A stretch of 64,000 nt of DNA, from NCBI RefSeq assembly GCF_000807925.1, contig NZ_JRVC01000006.1, positions 124,001-188,000 on the forward strand, given 5' to 3'. The notes under the pieces are model-generated. The model was not told the DNA's origin. It saw nothing but the letters and a program-made list of their open reading frames with translations, and did not search any database. Below, piece after piece: positions 1 to 8,858 of this stretch; the stretch's first letter is position 1, and every line of letters starts with the position of its first letter. The position numbers were made by a program, and so were the translations under genes. This DNA is from Novosphingobium subterraneum (GTDB lineage Bacteria; Pseudomonadota; Alphaproteobacteria; Sphingomonadales; Sphingomonadaceae).

Positions 1-51
1 TAGCCAAACTCGTCATCAAGTCCGGGCAAACAATTACAAAGCAAAGGATCA

Positions 52-136
52 TGGTGCGGACGGCGGGACTCGAACCCGCACGATCAAGGATCAAGGGATT
101 TTAAGTCCCCGGCGTCTACCATTCCGCCACGTCCGC
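52..136 (-). tRNA. tRNA-Leu (anticodon UAA)
   Basis: The minus strand folds as a class II tRNA: a 7-bp acceptor stem (GCGGACG with CGTCCGC), a long variable arm, the T-arm GGTTCGAGTCC, and an encoded CCA end. The anticodon loop is CTTAAAA, so the anticodon is UAA, which reads the leucine codon UUA. That codon is rare in GC-rich genomes, so this gene probably serves few codons. At 85 nt it has the expected size for a long-variable-arm tRNA. It lies downstream of ihfB on the same strand, separated from it by a hairpin terminator. Confidence 0.96.
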
Positions 137-204
137 AACTGTTGGCAGGTCAGGCTAAGGCCCTGAATGCTGCAACTCGTGCAAGTCGCGCCTGCCACAG
201 CACA

Positions 205-236
205 AAGGGCGCGGCAACGCCTGTTGCCGCGCCCTT
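205..236 (-). terminator. Hairpin terminator after ihfB
   Basis: A perfect 14-bp stem, AAGGGCGCGGCAAC with GTTGCCGCGCCCTT, closes a 4-nt loop. On the minus strand the stem is followed by a short T-rich run (CCTTTGTG). It sits about 20 bp past the ihfB stop codon and ends that transcript before the tRNA gene. Confidence 0.8.
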
Positions 237-257
237 GCTGAATTTCCGGTCGAAAGC

Positions 258-539
258 TCAGTCGGCGTTGAGCCGTTGCCGCATTTCCTTGCCTGCCTTG
301 AAATAGGGCACGCGCTTGCCCGGTACTTCGACGGTCTCGCCGGTTCGCGGGTTGCGGCCCTTCCGGGCATCGCGTTCGCGCGTGGAGAACGCGCCGAAAC
401 CACGAAGTTCGACACGCCCACCATCGGCCAGTCGCTTGGCAATCTCATCGAAGAAAACGTCGACAACCCGTTCGATTTCTTCGCTGCGCATGCCAGGACT
501 TTCCTTGGCGAGAGCCTGCAGCAGCTCCGATCTTATCAT
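258..539 (-). CDS. ihfB: Integration host factor subunit beta
   Basis: 93-aa DNA-bending protein of the HU/IHF family. The IHF-beta hallmarks are the N-terminal MIRSELL helix, the central [10 protein letters not shown] strand and the DNA-wrapping arm [10 protein letters not shown], followed by [11 protein letters not shown]. With IHF-alpha it forms a heterodimer that bends DNA sharply at promoters and replication origins. The reading frame is open 26 codons further upstream, but the ATG at 539 fits the family length and has a strong Shine-Dalgarno (GGAGGGAAAGA-ATG). It is a single gene, ended by the hairpin at 205-236. Confidence 0.95.
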   Translation of the reverse strand: MIRSELLQALAKESPGMRSEEIERVVDVFFDEIAKRLADGGRVELRGFGAFSTRERDARKGRNPRTGETVEVPGKRVPYFKAGKEMRQRLNAD

Positions 540-693
540 TCTTTCCCTCCGCCGAGCGACCATGCGGCCACACCCCGATTTTCTACGATCCCTGTGCCCA
601 AACCCCCGTATGAGCACATTCTAACATCCTGCCACGCCCAACCGGTCATGACAATCGTTTCATATTACTCAAAGTGGCCAAAAATGGACCGTT

Positions 694-1047
694 TCAGGCG
701 ATTTCCGCTACGTCGGCCAGGCTGAGGCCGAGCAGGCGCATCCGCGCCGCGACTGCGGGCCATTCATCTTGCAGGAAAGATTCGCGCTCCCGCTGGCGCA
801 AGGCTTCAACGGCACCGGGTGCTACGAACATCCCAACGCCGCGCTGGACAATCACCAAGCCTTCATCCTGAAACTGCTGATAGGCCTTGGCCACGGTCAG
901 GGGATTGGCGCCCTGTTCGGCCGCATAGGCCCGTACCGACGGCAGCATGGCGCCCTCCGCATAGCGACCGTCAAGGATCGCCGCACAGATTTCGTCGCGA
1001 AGGCGGAGGTAGACCGGGCGGCTTGCCTGGCTGGTGTTCATGCCCAT
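694..1047 (-). CDS. GntR-family regulator, short YtrA-like type
   Basis: 117-aa transcription factor. Residues 10-80 form a GntR winged helix (PVYLRLRDEI, LPSVRAYAAEQGANPLTVAKAYQ), followed by only about 40 residues of helical tail. That is the layout of the YtrA subfamily, whose members usually repress neighbouring transport genes and themselves. The chosen ATG at 1047 abuts a tandem GTGCCATA repeat that could be its operator; an in-frame ATG at 1041 is an alternative start. It is transcribed divergently from the POT transporter, which is therefore a candidate target (inference). Confidence 0.88.
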   Translation of the reverse strand: MGMNTSQASRPVYLRLRDEICAAILDGRYAEGAMLPSVRAYAAEQGANPLTVAKAYQQFQDEGLVIVQRGVGMFVAPGAVEALRQRERESFLQDEWPAVAARMRLLGLSLADVAEIA

Positions 1048-1048
1048 G

Positions 1049-1064
1049 GTGCCATAGTGCCATA
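1049..1064. promoter_or_regulatory. Tandem GTGCCATA repeat, possible GntR operator
   Basis: Two exact head-to-tail copies of GTGCCATA lie directly against the start codon of the GntR gene. A reverse-orientation partial copy (TGGCACTA) lies near 1171-1178, on the side of the divergent transporter gene. The position suits an autoregulatory operator. No binding consensus can be verified from sequence alone. Confidence 0.4.
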
Positions 1065-1254
1065 ATACAGCGCAGCACACAACGGCTCGTTGTGGCAGCT
1101 CTCCGGGCACGCTCCTGCCGCTTTGCGACATTGGTTGCGATTGAAAATAGTTTCTTGCCATCGCGACACGTGGCACTAAGGCGGAAATTTGCCGTGCGGG
1201 ACAGGCGCGGCAGTGCAAAAAGCTCACACAGCAACGACGGGATCGCTCGCCGGC

Positions 1255-3240
1255 ATGGCCCAAGAAGACACGAACTTCGCACGAACCACGACAACTGGCG
1301 AGTGGTTCGGCCATCCACCCCAATTGAAGCGCCTGTTCACGACCGAAATGTGGGAACGCTTCGGCTATTACGGCATGAGGGCGATTCTCACGCTCTATCT
1401 CGCCAAGCATTTTCTCTTCAACGATACCACCAGCACCGGCATCTACGGTGGCTTCACCGCACTCGTCTATCTTACCCCGCTGATCGGCGGGCTGATTGCT
1501 GATCGTTACCTGGGCTCCAAACGCTCGGTGAAATTCGGCGCGATCCTGATGGCGGTCGGCTATTTCATGCTCTGCTTCGGGGGCGAGGCGGCCAAGCCCT
1601 ATGCCACGATCGAAGGCCAGCGGTATGACGTGACCGTCACCGAGACCGCCGGCAGCGAAGTCCGTTCGGTCGAAATGAGCGGCCAACGCCTCGAAATCGT
1701 CGGAAACGACGACAAGTCTGTCTCGCTCAAGACGGCTGACGGGGTCGAGGCAAAGCGCATCGCGCCTGGCGGATTCCAGTCGGACGGCGAACGCTCGCAG
1801 CTGCACATCGCGATACTGCTCGTCGGCCTCTCGCTGGTCACGGTCGGCAACGGCTTCTTCAAACCCAACATTTCCACAATAGTCGGCTCGCTCTATGCCG
1901 ATGGTGACCGCCGCCGCGATGCCGGATTCACGATCTTTTACATGGGCATCAACCTGGGCTCGCTGATCTCGCAGTTCTTCTGCCCGATTCTCGCCGAATC
2001 CGTGGGCTGGTGGGCAGGATTTGGCCTTGCTGCCATCGGCATGACGTTGTCGTGGGTCCTGTTCCAGTTCGATGGCGGCAGGCTCGATGGCTATGGCGAG
2101 CGTCCCGCCGGGGCCGATCCGCGCAAGGACTGGCTCATCTACGGTACCGCGCTGGTCTGCGTGCCGCTGTTCTTCTTCCTGTTCACCAACCTGATGGCCT
2201 ATGTCGCGCCAGAGCCGGGCAAGGGACTGCTCGGGTATCTCCTCGGCCTGCCGATCATGGGCAAGCTGATGTTCGGCACCTTTCTTCTCGCCGTTCCCGG
2301 CATCCTGATCTGGGCGCTGGCATCGGGCAGCCGCGTCGAATTCCAGATGATGGTCGCGGCCATGGTGCTGATCGTTTTCAACACCGTGTTCTGGACCCTG
2401 TTCGAGCAGGCCGGCTCTTCGCTGACCCTGTTTGCCGAGCGCAACACCGTGCTCGAAGTGGGCTGGACTCGCGGTCTTTTCGCGTTCTTCAACGCCTATC
2501 CGTTCACCTACTACCTGTTCTTCGCTCTCCTGCTGGGCGGACTGGGCTGGCTGCTCACCTGGTTCTTCGGCAATGGTGAACCGGCAGCAACCAGGCGCAA
2601 GATGGGTGCTGGCTTCGCCCTGGTGATGACGGCCGGCTTCATCGGCATGGTCTATGCCCGGGCCAGGGGCTTTGCCACCGATGAGGTCTACGTCATGCCC
2701 GCGGGCCAGACGCAGATCTTCAATGCCCTGTTCATCGTCGCGCTGGCGCCGGTGTTCGGCGCAATGTGGAATGCGATGGCCCGGCGCGGCGTCGAACCTT
2801 CGATCCCGGTCAAGTTCGCCCTGGCGCTAATGGGCGTGGGCGCGGGCTTCCTGCTGCTGGTGTGGGGCGCGCAGTTTGCCGATGCGCAGTTCAAGGTCGG
2901 ACTCGTCTGGCTTGCTGGCCTGTACCTGGTCCACTCGATGGCCGAGCTGTGCATTTCGCCGGTGGGTCTGTCGATGATCACCAAGTTGTCCATGGCCCGC
3001 ATCGTCGGCATGATGATGGGGGTGTGGTTCCTGTCGATCGCGGTGGCGCAGTACGTTGCCGGGATGGTCGCGCAGGTGGCCAGCGTCGAAACCGTCGGCG
3101 GCCAGGTCACCAATCTCAAGGTCAGCCTCGATACCTACGTGGGTGTCTTCACGACGATCGGCTGGATATCGATCGGCATCGGCGCCGTACTTCTCGTCGT
3201 CGCGGTGCCGCTGAGGAAGCTGATGCACGGGGTGGCTTGA
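1255..3240 (+). CDS. POT/PTR-family proton-dependent oligopeptide transporter with periplasmic insert
   Basis: 661-aa inner-membrane di/tripeptide:H+ symporter. The family signature TTEMWERFGYYGMRA (ExxERFxYYG) is at residues 29-43, the cytoplasmic loop GGLIADRYLGSKR at 78-90, and GNGFFKPNIS at 199-208. About 12-14 hydrophobic segments follow. A hydrophilic block of about 70 residues (111-183) sits between the third and fourth membrane segments, where standard bacterial members have a short periplasmic loop. The ATG at 1255 was preferred over an upstream TTG at 1189 because it leaves a normal N-terminus; neither has a clear ribosome site. The divergent GntR gene may control it. Confidence 0.93.
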   Translation: MAQEDTNFARTTTTGEWFGHPPQLKRLFTTEMWERFGYYGMRAILTLYLAKHFLFNDTTSTGIYGGFTALVYLTPLIGGLIADRYLGSKRSVKFGAILMAVGYFMLCFGGEAAKPYATIEGQRYDVTVTETAGSEVRSVEMSGQRLEIVGNDDKSVSLKTADGVEAKRIAPGGFQSDGERSQLHIAILLVGLSLVTVGNGFFKPNISTIVGSLYADGDRRRDAGFTIFYMGINLGSLISQFFCPILAESVGWWAGFGLAAIGMTLSWVLFQFDGGRLDGYGERPAGADPRKDWLIYGTALVCVPLFFFLFTNLMAYVAPEPGKGLLGYLLGLPIMGKLMFGTFLLAVPGILIWALASGSRVEFQMMVAAMVLIVFNTVFWTLFEQAGSSLTLFAERNTVLEVGWTRGLFAFFNAYPFTYYLFFALLLGGLGWLLTWFFGNGEPAATRRKMGAGFALVMTAGFIGMVYARARGFATDEVYVMPAGQTQIFNALFIVALAPVFGAMWNAMARRGVEPSIPVKFALALMGVGAGFLLLVWGAQFADAQFKVGLVWLAGLYLVHSMAELCISPVGLSMITKLSMARIVGMMMGVWFLSIAVAQYVAGMVAQVASVETVGGQVTNLKVSLDTYVGVFTTIGWISIGIGAVLLVVAVPLRKLMHGVA

Positions 3241-3380
3241 TATTCTCCCTTATGGCGGGAACCGTTCGAACGTGAGAATGTTTCTGCAGGGGTTTGCTTT
3301 GGCCAACTTGAGAGTATCATCAGGGTAACGCGGGCGTTGGTCGAAAACGGCAACGGGGGCCGCGGATTGGGGGACAGTTC

Positions 3381-4061
3381 ATGGATCATGCGTTGATCCA
3401 ACTGATTGTGGCGACAACTGCTTTCGTTTTTTCGCATTTCGTGATGTCAGGGCCAATTCGTTCGCGCCTTCAGTTGATGATGGGCGCGCAAGGATTCCTG
3501 TTGTTCTATTCCTTGGTCTCGCTCTGCGCACTGGCCTGGGCGATCGTCACCTTTGACCGCGTCAAGGCGGGAACGCCGCTATGGGATGGCATGGCCGCCG
3601 GTCCCTGGGTGGTGGCCAGCCTGCTCACGATAACCGGCACAGCGTTCCTGCTGCCATCGTTCGTGCGCAATCCTGCGCTGGCCGGCAAGAATGCCGCCGG
3701 TGTCGGCACGTGGATTCCGGTCGGCGTGTTCAGGATCACCCGGCATCCGATGATGTGGGGCATTGCGCTATGGGCGCTCGGTCACATCGTCGCTTCGCCG
3801 ACGCCTCGTGTCCTTGTCTTCATGTCAGGCCTGATCGTGCTGGCGCTGCTCGGCTCGCACTTCCAGGACAAGCGCAAGGTCGCCCAGAACAAGCGCGAAT
3901 TCCTGCCATGGCAGCGCCGCACCAGCTTCTGGCCCCGTCTGCAGGAACTCGGCGGCCTGCGCCTTTCCTGGGTCCTTGCCTTCTTCGTCTGGTTCATCGC
4001 CACGTGGCTGCACTACCACCTGTTCGGCATTCCTGCCGGGCTGTGGATGTGGATCGGCTGA
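3381..4061 (+). CDS. NnrU-family integral membrane protein
   Basis: 226-aa protein with about six hydrophobic segments. It has the NnrU pattern: an N-terminal His/Phe-rich helix (FVFSHFVMSGP), the central RITRHPMMWGIALWALGH segment, and a His-containing C-terminal helix (ATWLHYHLFG). NnrU was first described near nitrite/nitric-oxide reductase genes; its exact reaction is unclear, and relatives include the isomerase-like NnrU domain of carotenoid and denitrification proteins. No denitrification genes are adjacent here. It is transcribed alone, convergent with dxs. Confidence 0.85.
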   Translation: MDHALIQLIVATTAFVFSHFVMSGPIRSRLQLMMGAQGFLLFYSLVSLCALAWAIVTFDRVKAGTPLWDGMAAGPWVVASLLTITGTAFLLPSFVRNPALAGKNAAGVGTWIPVGVFRITRHPMMWGIALWALGHIVASPTPRVLVFMSGLIVLALLGSHFQDKRKVAQNKREFLPWQRRTSFWPRLQELGGLRLSWVLAFFVWFIATWLHYHLFGIPAGLWMWIG

Positions 4062-4075
4062 ACGTGCGATAATCC

Positions 4076-4100
4076 GCCGGCACGATGTGGTCGTGCCGGC
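4076..4100. terminator. Hairpin between convergent NnrU-like gene and dxs
   Basis: A perfect 10-bp stem, GCCGGCACGA with TCGTGCCGGC, closes a 5-nt loop in the 52-bp gap between two converging genes. There is no strong T-run on either side, so it may act only as a weak or Rho-assisted end. Confidence 0.55.
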
Positions 4101-4113
4101 CGCAACTCCTGCG

Positions 4114-6036
4114 TCAGGCCCGCGCTTCGTTCACGCCGGCAGAGTTGTGCCGCAGTGCCTTGAGCACGGTATCGACGATATGCGGCGCATTGAGGCCCGC
4201 GGTGTCGTACTGCTTGTCCGGCGCATCGTGGTCCTGGAACACGTCGGGTAGCCGCATGGTGCGGATCTTGAGACCGCCATCGGTCAGCCCTTCGTCGCTC
4301 GCCATCGTCAGCACGTGTGCGCCAAGGCCGCCGATCGAGCCTTCCTCGATCGTCACGACAACCTCGTGCGTGGCCATCAACTGGCGGATCAGATCGGTGT
4401 CGAGCGGCTTGGCAAAGCGCAAGTCTGCCACCGTCGTCGAGAGCCCCTTGGCCTCGAGCTGGTCCGCCGCCTTCAATGCCTCGGCCAGACGGGTGCCGAG
4501 CGAAAGCAGCGCCACCTTCGAGCCCGAGCGCACGATGCGCCCCTTGCCGATCTCGAGCAGCTCCGGCTCGTCCGGCAGCGCCACGCCCGTGCCGTTGCCG
4601 CGCGGATAGCGGAACGCGATCGGGCCGCTGTCATGGCGGGCGGCGGTATAGGTCATGTGGACCAGTTCCGCCTCGTCCGCAGCCGCCATCACCACCATGT
4701 TCGGCAGGGTGGCGAGGTAGGTGATGTCGAACGATCCGGCATGGGTAGCGCCGTCGGCGCCGACCAGCCCGGCGCGGTCGATGGCAAAGCGCACCGGCAG
4801 GTTCTGGATCGCCACGTCATGCACGACCTGGTCGAAAGCGCGCTGCAGGAAGGTCGAATAGATCGCGCAGAACGGACGCATGCCTTCTGCCGCAAGACCT
4901 GCCGCGAAAGTCACGGCGTGCTGCTCGGCAATGCCGACGTCGAAGGTGCGCGTCGGATGCGCCTTGGCAAACTTGTCGACGCCCGTGCCGCTCGGCATGG
5001 CCGCCGTGATCGCGCAGATCGTCGGGTCGGTTTCCGCAAGCTTCGCCAGCGTCTCGCCGAACACGTTCTGGTAGGCCGGAGCACCGGGCTTGGCCTTGAC
5101 CTGCTCACCGGTGACCACGTCGAACTTCTGCACCCCGTGGTACTTGTCCGCCGCCTGTTCGGCCGGGGCATAGCCCTTGCCCTTCTGCGTCACGACATGG
5201 ACGAGGCATGGCCCTTCGGCCGCATCGCGCACGTTCTCCAGCACCGGGATCAGCTGGTCGATGTTGTGCCCGTCAAGCGGGCCGACATAGTAGAAGCCCA
5301 GCTCCTCGAACAGCGTCCCGCCCATGGCCATGCCCCGCGCGAACTCGTCGGTCTTGCGCGCGGCGGTGTGCAGCGGGCGCGGCAGCTTGCGCGAAAGCTT
5401 GCGCGCGATCTCGCGCAGGCCCAGGAACTGGCGCGAGGAGACCAGCCGCGCCAGATAGGCCGAAAGCCCGCCCACCGGCGGTGCGATCGACATGTCGTTG
5501 TCATTGAGGATGACGACAAGCCTGTTCCCCGCCTCGCCGGCGTTGTTCATCGCCTCGTAGGCCATCCCTGCGCTCATCGCGCCGTCGCCGATCACGGCAA
5601 TGCCCTTGCCCGGACGGTTGCTCAGCTTGTTGGCAATGGCAAAGCCCAGCGCCGCCGAGATCGAGGTACTCGAGTGTGCAGTGCCGAACGGGTCGTATTC
5701 GCTTTCGCTGCGCTTGGTGAAGCCCGAAAGCCCGCCACCCTGCCGCAAGGTGCGGATGCGGTCGCGCCGGCCGGTGATGATCTTGTGCGGATAGGCCTGG
5801 TGGCCCACGTCCCACACCAGCTTGTCCTGCGGCGTGTTGAACACATAGTGGATCGCCACGGTCAGTTCGACAACGCCAAGGCCCGATCCGAGATGTCCGC
5901 CGGTGGTGCCCACGGCAGAAATCATCTCGGTCCGCAATTCGTCCGAAAGCTGGCGAAGCTGCGAAGGTGCGAGCTTGCGTAGATCGTCTGGTGTCTTGAC
6001 CGTGTCGAGCAGCGGCGTTGCCGGTTCTGAATTCAT
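4114..6036 (-). CDS. dxs: 1-deoxy-D-xylulose-5-phosphate synthase
   Basis: 640-aa thiamine-diphosphate enzyme. It condenses pyruvate and glyceraldehyde 3-phosphate in the first step of the MEP isoprenoid pathway, feeding carotenoids, quinones and hopanoids. Seen: [11 protein letters not shown] at 76-86, the ThDP/Mg motif GDGAMSAG from residue 150 through NDND near 178-181, and the transketolase-like pyrimidine domain with [15 protein letters not shown]. Length is typical of the family. The ATG at 6036 has GGAGGG immediately upstream. The gene stands alone, convergent with the NnrU-like gene. Confidence 0.97.
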   Translation of the reverse strand: MNSEPATPLLDTVKTPDDLRKLAPSQLRQLSDELRTEMISAVGTTGGHLGSGLGVVELTVAIHYVFNTPQDKLVWDVGHQAYPHKIITGRRDRIRTLRQGGGLSGFTKRSESEYDPFGTAHSSTSISAALGFAIANKLSNRPGKGIAVIGDGAMSAGMAYEAMNNAGEAGNRLVVILNDNDMSIAPPVGGLSAYLARLVSSRQFLGLREIARKLSRKLPRPLHTAARKTDEFARGMAMGGTLFEELGFYYVGPLDGHNIDQLIPVLENVRDAAEGPCLVHVVTQKGKGYAPAEQAADKYHGVQKFDVVTGEQVKAKPGAPAYQNVFGETLAKLAETDPTICAITAAMPSGTGVDKFAKAHPTRTFDVGIAEQHAVTFAAGLAAEGMRPFCAIYSTFLQRAFDQVVHDVAIQNLPVRFAIDRAGLVGADGATHAGSFDITYLATLPNMVVMAAADEAELVHMTYTAARHDSGPIAFRYPRGNGTGVALPDEPELLEIGKGRIVRSGSKVALLSLGTRLAEALKAADQLEAKGLSTTVADLRFAKPLDTDLIRQLMATHEVVVTIEEGSIGGLGAHVLTMASDEGLTDGGLKIRTMRLPDVFQDHDAPDKQYDTAGLNAPHIVDTVLKALRHNSAGVNEARA

Positions 6037-6078
6037 CCCTCCGCCCTTACACCGATGCTTTGGCGCTGTCGAACGGGA

Positions 6079-7356
6079 TCATGTTGCCACGGCCTTCCCG
6101 AAGGTCCGTGGCGCGCGGCGCCCCAGCATGAGCGAGGATGCGATCAGCGCCACCGCCGCAATCACGAAGGCATAGCCCGGCGCTGCAAGATCCCCACTTT
6201 GCCCGATGTAGCGGGTGAGCAGCACGGGAGTCAGCCCGAAAGTCACCGCCACCACCAGGCCATAGCCGATGCCGACCAGCCCGGCGCGATGCCGCTTGGG
6301 CGTGATCTCGACAAACGCGGCATAGGCAACCGCTGCCGAAACCGTCGCCATCAGCAGGAGCAAAGCCGCTGCAAGGGCAAGTTGTCCAAGCGACCCGCCC
6401 GCTATGCCCCAGCGGAACAGCGGCAGCGAAACAAGCGCCGCCAGCACTGCGGTGACAAAGTTCACCTTCTGCCGCCCGATCCTGTCACCCAGCCAGCCAC
6501 CGGCCAGCAGCCCGACGATCTGCGTGCCCGCCGCCGCCATCTGCAGCAGATAGCCGTTCGTCACCGGAATCTTGAGGAACGTCACTGCATAGACGAACAG
6601 GAAATCCCCGGTCGCGCCCGCCAGCAGGAACCCGAACACGCCAAGCAGCGCCGCCGCATAGGCCGCAACGTCAAGTTCGGTCACCACATTCGGCCCGGTC
6701 TCCGGCAAATGCAGCGTCTCGTCCAGCCGCCGCCGCAGAATGAAAGCCAGCGGCACTATCCCTGCACCGATCGCAAAGGCGATACGCCAGCCATAGGCAT
6801 CAAGCTCGGCCGGCGTCAGCGCGCTCGCCAGCACCAGCCCGACAAGGCCGCTGCCCAGGACGCCGATGCGCATGGCGACCAGTTGCAGCGCCACCAGCAT
6901 CCCGCGGCGCTCGGGCGGGGAGCTTTCGGCGAGGAACGCCGTGGTCGGCCCCACATCGCCGCCTGCCGCAAGCCCCTGCAGCAGCCGGAATGCCACCACG
7001 AGAATTGGCGCCCAGATGCCGATGCTCGCATAGCTTGGCGTCAGTGCCAGTCCGATTGCGCTGAAGCCCATCAGCGCGAATGTCGCCAGCATCGTCGGTC
7101 GGCGTCCCACCTTGTCACCGAGCAGTCCGAACAGGATCGCGCCCAGCGGCCGAGCGCCAAAACCGGCACCGGCCGTCATCAGCGTCAACAGCAGCGCACT
7201 GCCCGGCGCACCTGCGGGGAACATCACCCGCGAGACATTCACCGCGAAGAAGCTGAAGCTCAGGAAATCGTAGAATTCCAGCGCATTTCCGGAAATGACG
7301 GCGGCGAACTGCTTCCGCGTCGGCAGGTGCCGTGGCTCTCTCGCCTGATCGTCCAT
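6079..7356 (-). CDS. MFS transporter, metabolite:H+ symporter type
   Basis: 425-aa major-facilitator permease. The start region (SGNALEFYDFLSFSFFA) and the loop motif GLLGDKVGRRPTM resemble the MHS subgroup (shikimate, citrate, proline or alpha-ketoglutarate importers); a second DRIGRQKV loop marks the C-terminal half. Twelve hydrophobic segments can be counted. The substrate cannot be predicted. The ATG at 7356 was chosen because the membrane part starts soon after and GGGGGAGAGGGCGAC precedes it; the frame is open further upstream, into the neighbouring gene. It begins 40 bp after the Zur-like gene, so the two are probably co-transcribed. Confidence 0.88.
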   Translation of the reverse strand: MDDQAREPRHLPTRKQFAAVISGNALEFYDFLSFSFFAVNVSRVMFPAGAPGSALLLTLMTAGAGFGARPLGAILFGLLGDKVGRRPTMLATFALMGFSAIGLALTPSYASIGIWAPILVVAFRLLQGLAAGGDVGPTTAFLAESSPPERRGMLVALQLVAMRIGVLGSGLVGLVLASALTPAELDAYGWRIAFAIGAGIVPLAFILRRRLDETLHLPETGPNVVTELDVAAYAAALLGVFGFLLAGATGDFLFVYAVTFLKIPVTNGYLLQMAAAGTQIVGLLAGGWLGDRIGRQKVNFVTAVLAALVSLPLFRWGIAGGSLGQLALAAALLLLMATVSAAVAYAAFVEITPKRHRAGLVGIGYGLVVAVTFGLTPVLLTRYIGQSGDLAAPGYAFVIAAVALIASSLMLGRRAPRTFGKAVAT

Positions 7357-7396
7357 GTCGCCCTCTCCCCCAATCAGGCAAACCAGCTTTCGCCGA

Positions 7397-7864
7397 TCAA
7401 TCCTCGCTGGCGCACTCCGCGCAATGGCCGCGAATCTCCACGACCGGTCGCACTTCGGCAAAGCCTGCTGCCTGCGCCGCCAGGCGCAGCGCGCCCGTGA
7501 GCGCATCGTCATCGCTGTGCACGGCCTTGCCGCACAAGTCGCAGATCAGGAAGATGCAGTCATGCCGGCAGCCCGGATGCGTGTTGGCAACATAGGCATT
7601 GGCGCTTTCCACCCTGCGCGCCAGATTGGTGCGCACGAACAGGTCGAGAATGCGATAGACCGAATTGGCCGCCACGCGCTTGCCCCGCCGCGTGCCGACG
7701 CTCTCGGCGATGTCATAGGCCGACGCCGGCTTTTCGTGCGCCGCCAGCGCCTCGAACACGTCGGCGCGCATTTCCGTCCACTGCTCTCCTGAGGCTGTCA
7801 GCGCTTCACGCGCGGCCTCGATCAGCTTGTCGCCTGCGAAATCGTGATGATGGTGCCCGGACAT
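7397..7864 (-). CDS. Fur-family regulator, Zur-like
   Basis: 155-aa metal-responsive repressor. The winged helix occupies roughly residues 10-85 (VAANSVYRILDLFV recognition region). The dimer/metal domain carries HPGCRHDC (96-103) and two Cys pairs, C108-x2-C111 and C148-x2-C151, typical structural zinc ligands of Zur and Fur. An N-terminal HHHH run could add metal affinity. Zinc is favoured over iron because of the SANAYVANTHPGCRHD segment seen in Zur proteins. No znuABC genes are visible nearby; the MFS gene downstream is its operon partner. Peroxide sensing (PerR) is a less likely alternative. Confidence 0.85.
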   Translation of the reverse strand: MSGHHHHDFAGDKLIEAAREALTASGEQWTEMRADVFEALAAHEKPASAYDIAESVGTRRGKRVAANSVYRILDLFVRTNLARRVESANAYVANTHPGCRHDCIFLICDLCGKAVHSDDDALTGALRLAAQAAGFAEVRPVVEIRGHCAECASED

Positions 7865-7900
7865 CGGTCCTAGATAGGCACGACCGCGCGCTCGCGCAAA

Positions 7901-8578
7901 TCAGTTCCGCGTGAAGCCGACCTTGTAAAGATCAGGGAACAGTCGCTTGAGGTTGGCCACCTTCGGCGCGTCCCACCGCTTGATATAGCCGTGGTCGGGA
8001 TTGTTGGCGGCAAAGTCCTGATGATAGCCTTCCGCCGGGTAGAACGCCTTGTAGGGCTCGATCGTGGTGACGATCGGCTGCTTCCACAGGCCGGACTTCT
8101 TCAACTGACCAAGATAGGCCGCAGCAACGCGCGCCTGTTCCTTGTCCATCGGCACCAGCGCATTGCGATACTGCGAGCCGTGGTCCGGCCCCTGGTAATT
8201 GAGCTGCGTCGGATCTGCCCCCACGGCAAAGAACACCCGCAAGAGCTGATCGTAGCGAATCCTGGCCGGATCATAGGTCACGCGGACCGCCTCGGCATGG
8301 CCCGTCCGACCTGAGCCGACGACGTCGTAGATCGCCGTGTTCTTCGCGCCGCCGTGATAGCCCGAGACCACGCTGCTCACGCCCTTGAGATGGCTGAAAA
8401 CCGCTTCGATTCCCCAGAAGCACCCGCCTGCGAAAACGGCGGTCTTCTTGCCCGCCGGCTCGTTTGCCTGCACCGTCGCCGCAGGCGTCGCCACCGCGTT
8501 TTCGGCCTGTGCGGGTTGCTGGCACGATGCGGTAAAGATCCCCACCGCCAGTGCTGCGGAGAGGATCGGGCGGCGCAT
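7901..8578 (-). CDS. msrA: Peptide methionine (S)-S-oxide reductase, lipoprotein form
   Basis: 225-aa MsrA that repairs methionine-S-sulfoxide in proteins. The active-site motif GGCFWG is at residues 51-56, with Cys53 catalytic; downstream GHAEAVRVTYDP, DHGSQYRNA and GYHQDF are family signatures. The N-terminus has a signal peptide ending in a lipobox (TASC, Cys19), so the enzyme is probably anchored in the periplasm and repairs envelope proteins. The ATG at 8578 was chosen because it starts the signal peptide; it lies one base after the stop of a 46-aa ORF, suggesting translational coupling. Confidence 0.93.
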   Translation of the reverse strand: MRRPILSAALAVGIFTASCQQPAQAENAVATPAATVQANEPAGKKTAVFAGGCFWGIEAVFSHLKGVSSVVSGYHGGAKNTAIYDVVGSGRTGHAEAVRVTYDPARIRYDQLLRVFFAVGADPTQLNYQGPDHGSQYRNALVPMDKEQARVAAAYLGQLKKSGLWKQPIVTTIEPYKAFYPAEGYHQDFAANNPDHGYIKRWDAPKVANLKRLFPDLYKVGFTRN

Positions 8579-8579
8579 C

Positions 8580-8720
8580 TTAATGCGAAGCCTGTTCGCT
8601 GGCGTGTTCAAGATCCGGCGTCGCCAGTGCGGTGGTTCCGGCGGAAATGCCCATGACAGCGGCACCCATCAGGAACCCGAAGGCAAGCGAACGGAAGAAA
8701 TCAGGCTTGAACAGGCCCAT
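8580..8720 (-). CDS. Small single-pass membrane protein upstream of msrA (46 aa)
   Basis: A 46-codon ORF: an 11-residue polar start (MGLFKPDFFRS), one hydrophobic helix (LAFGFLMGAAVMGISAG) and a short polar tail ending EQASH. Its TAA stop is one base before the msrA ATG, a spacing typical of coupled genes, and msrA lacks a good ribosome site of its own. I do not recognise the family. It may be a small envelope protein or simply a leader for msrA translation. Evidence is gene arrangement and helix-like composition only. Confidence 0.5.
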   Translation of the reverse strand: MGLFKPDFFRSLAFGFLMGAAVMGISAGTTALATPDLEHASEQASH

Positions 8721-8858
8721 GGCATTCGGCTTTCACAAATCGTCTTGGCGTCTCGAACGCGATGCCTCGAGTCGCCTGAATCTTTGGTGACGCCCTGCAC
8801 AGGGTTTCGTTCAGGTGATGTGACAATCTATGAACCGTTCATCGCCTGCGACGAACCG

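Noticed and set aside
4315..5982. 555-codon plus-strand frame
   Set aside because: Antisense to dxs; composition is Arg/His-rich with no recognisable motif.
6055..7500. 481-codon plus-strand frame over the MFS gene
   Set aside because: Antisense shadow of the permease, rich in His, Arg and Gln, without hydrophobic segments or motifs.
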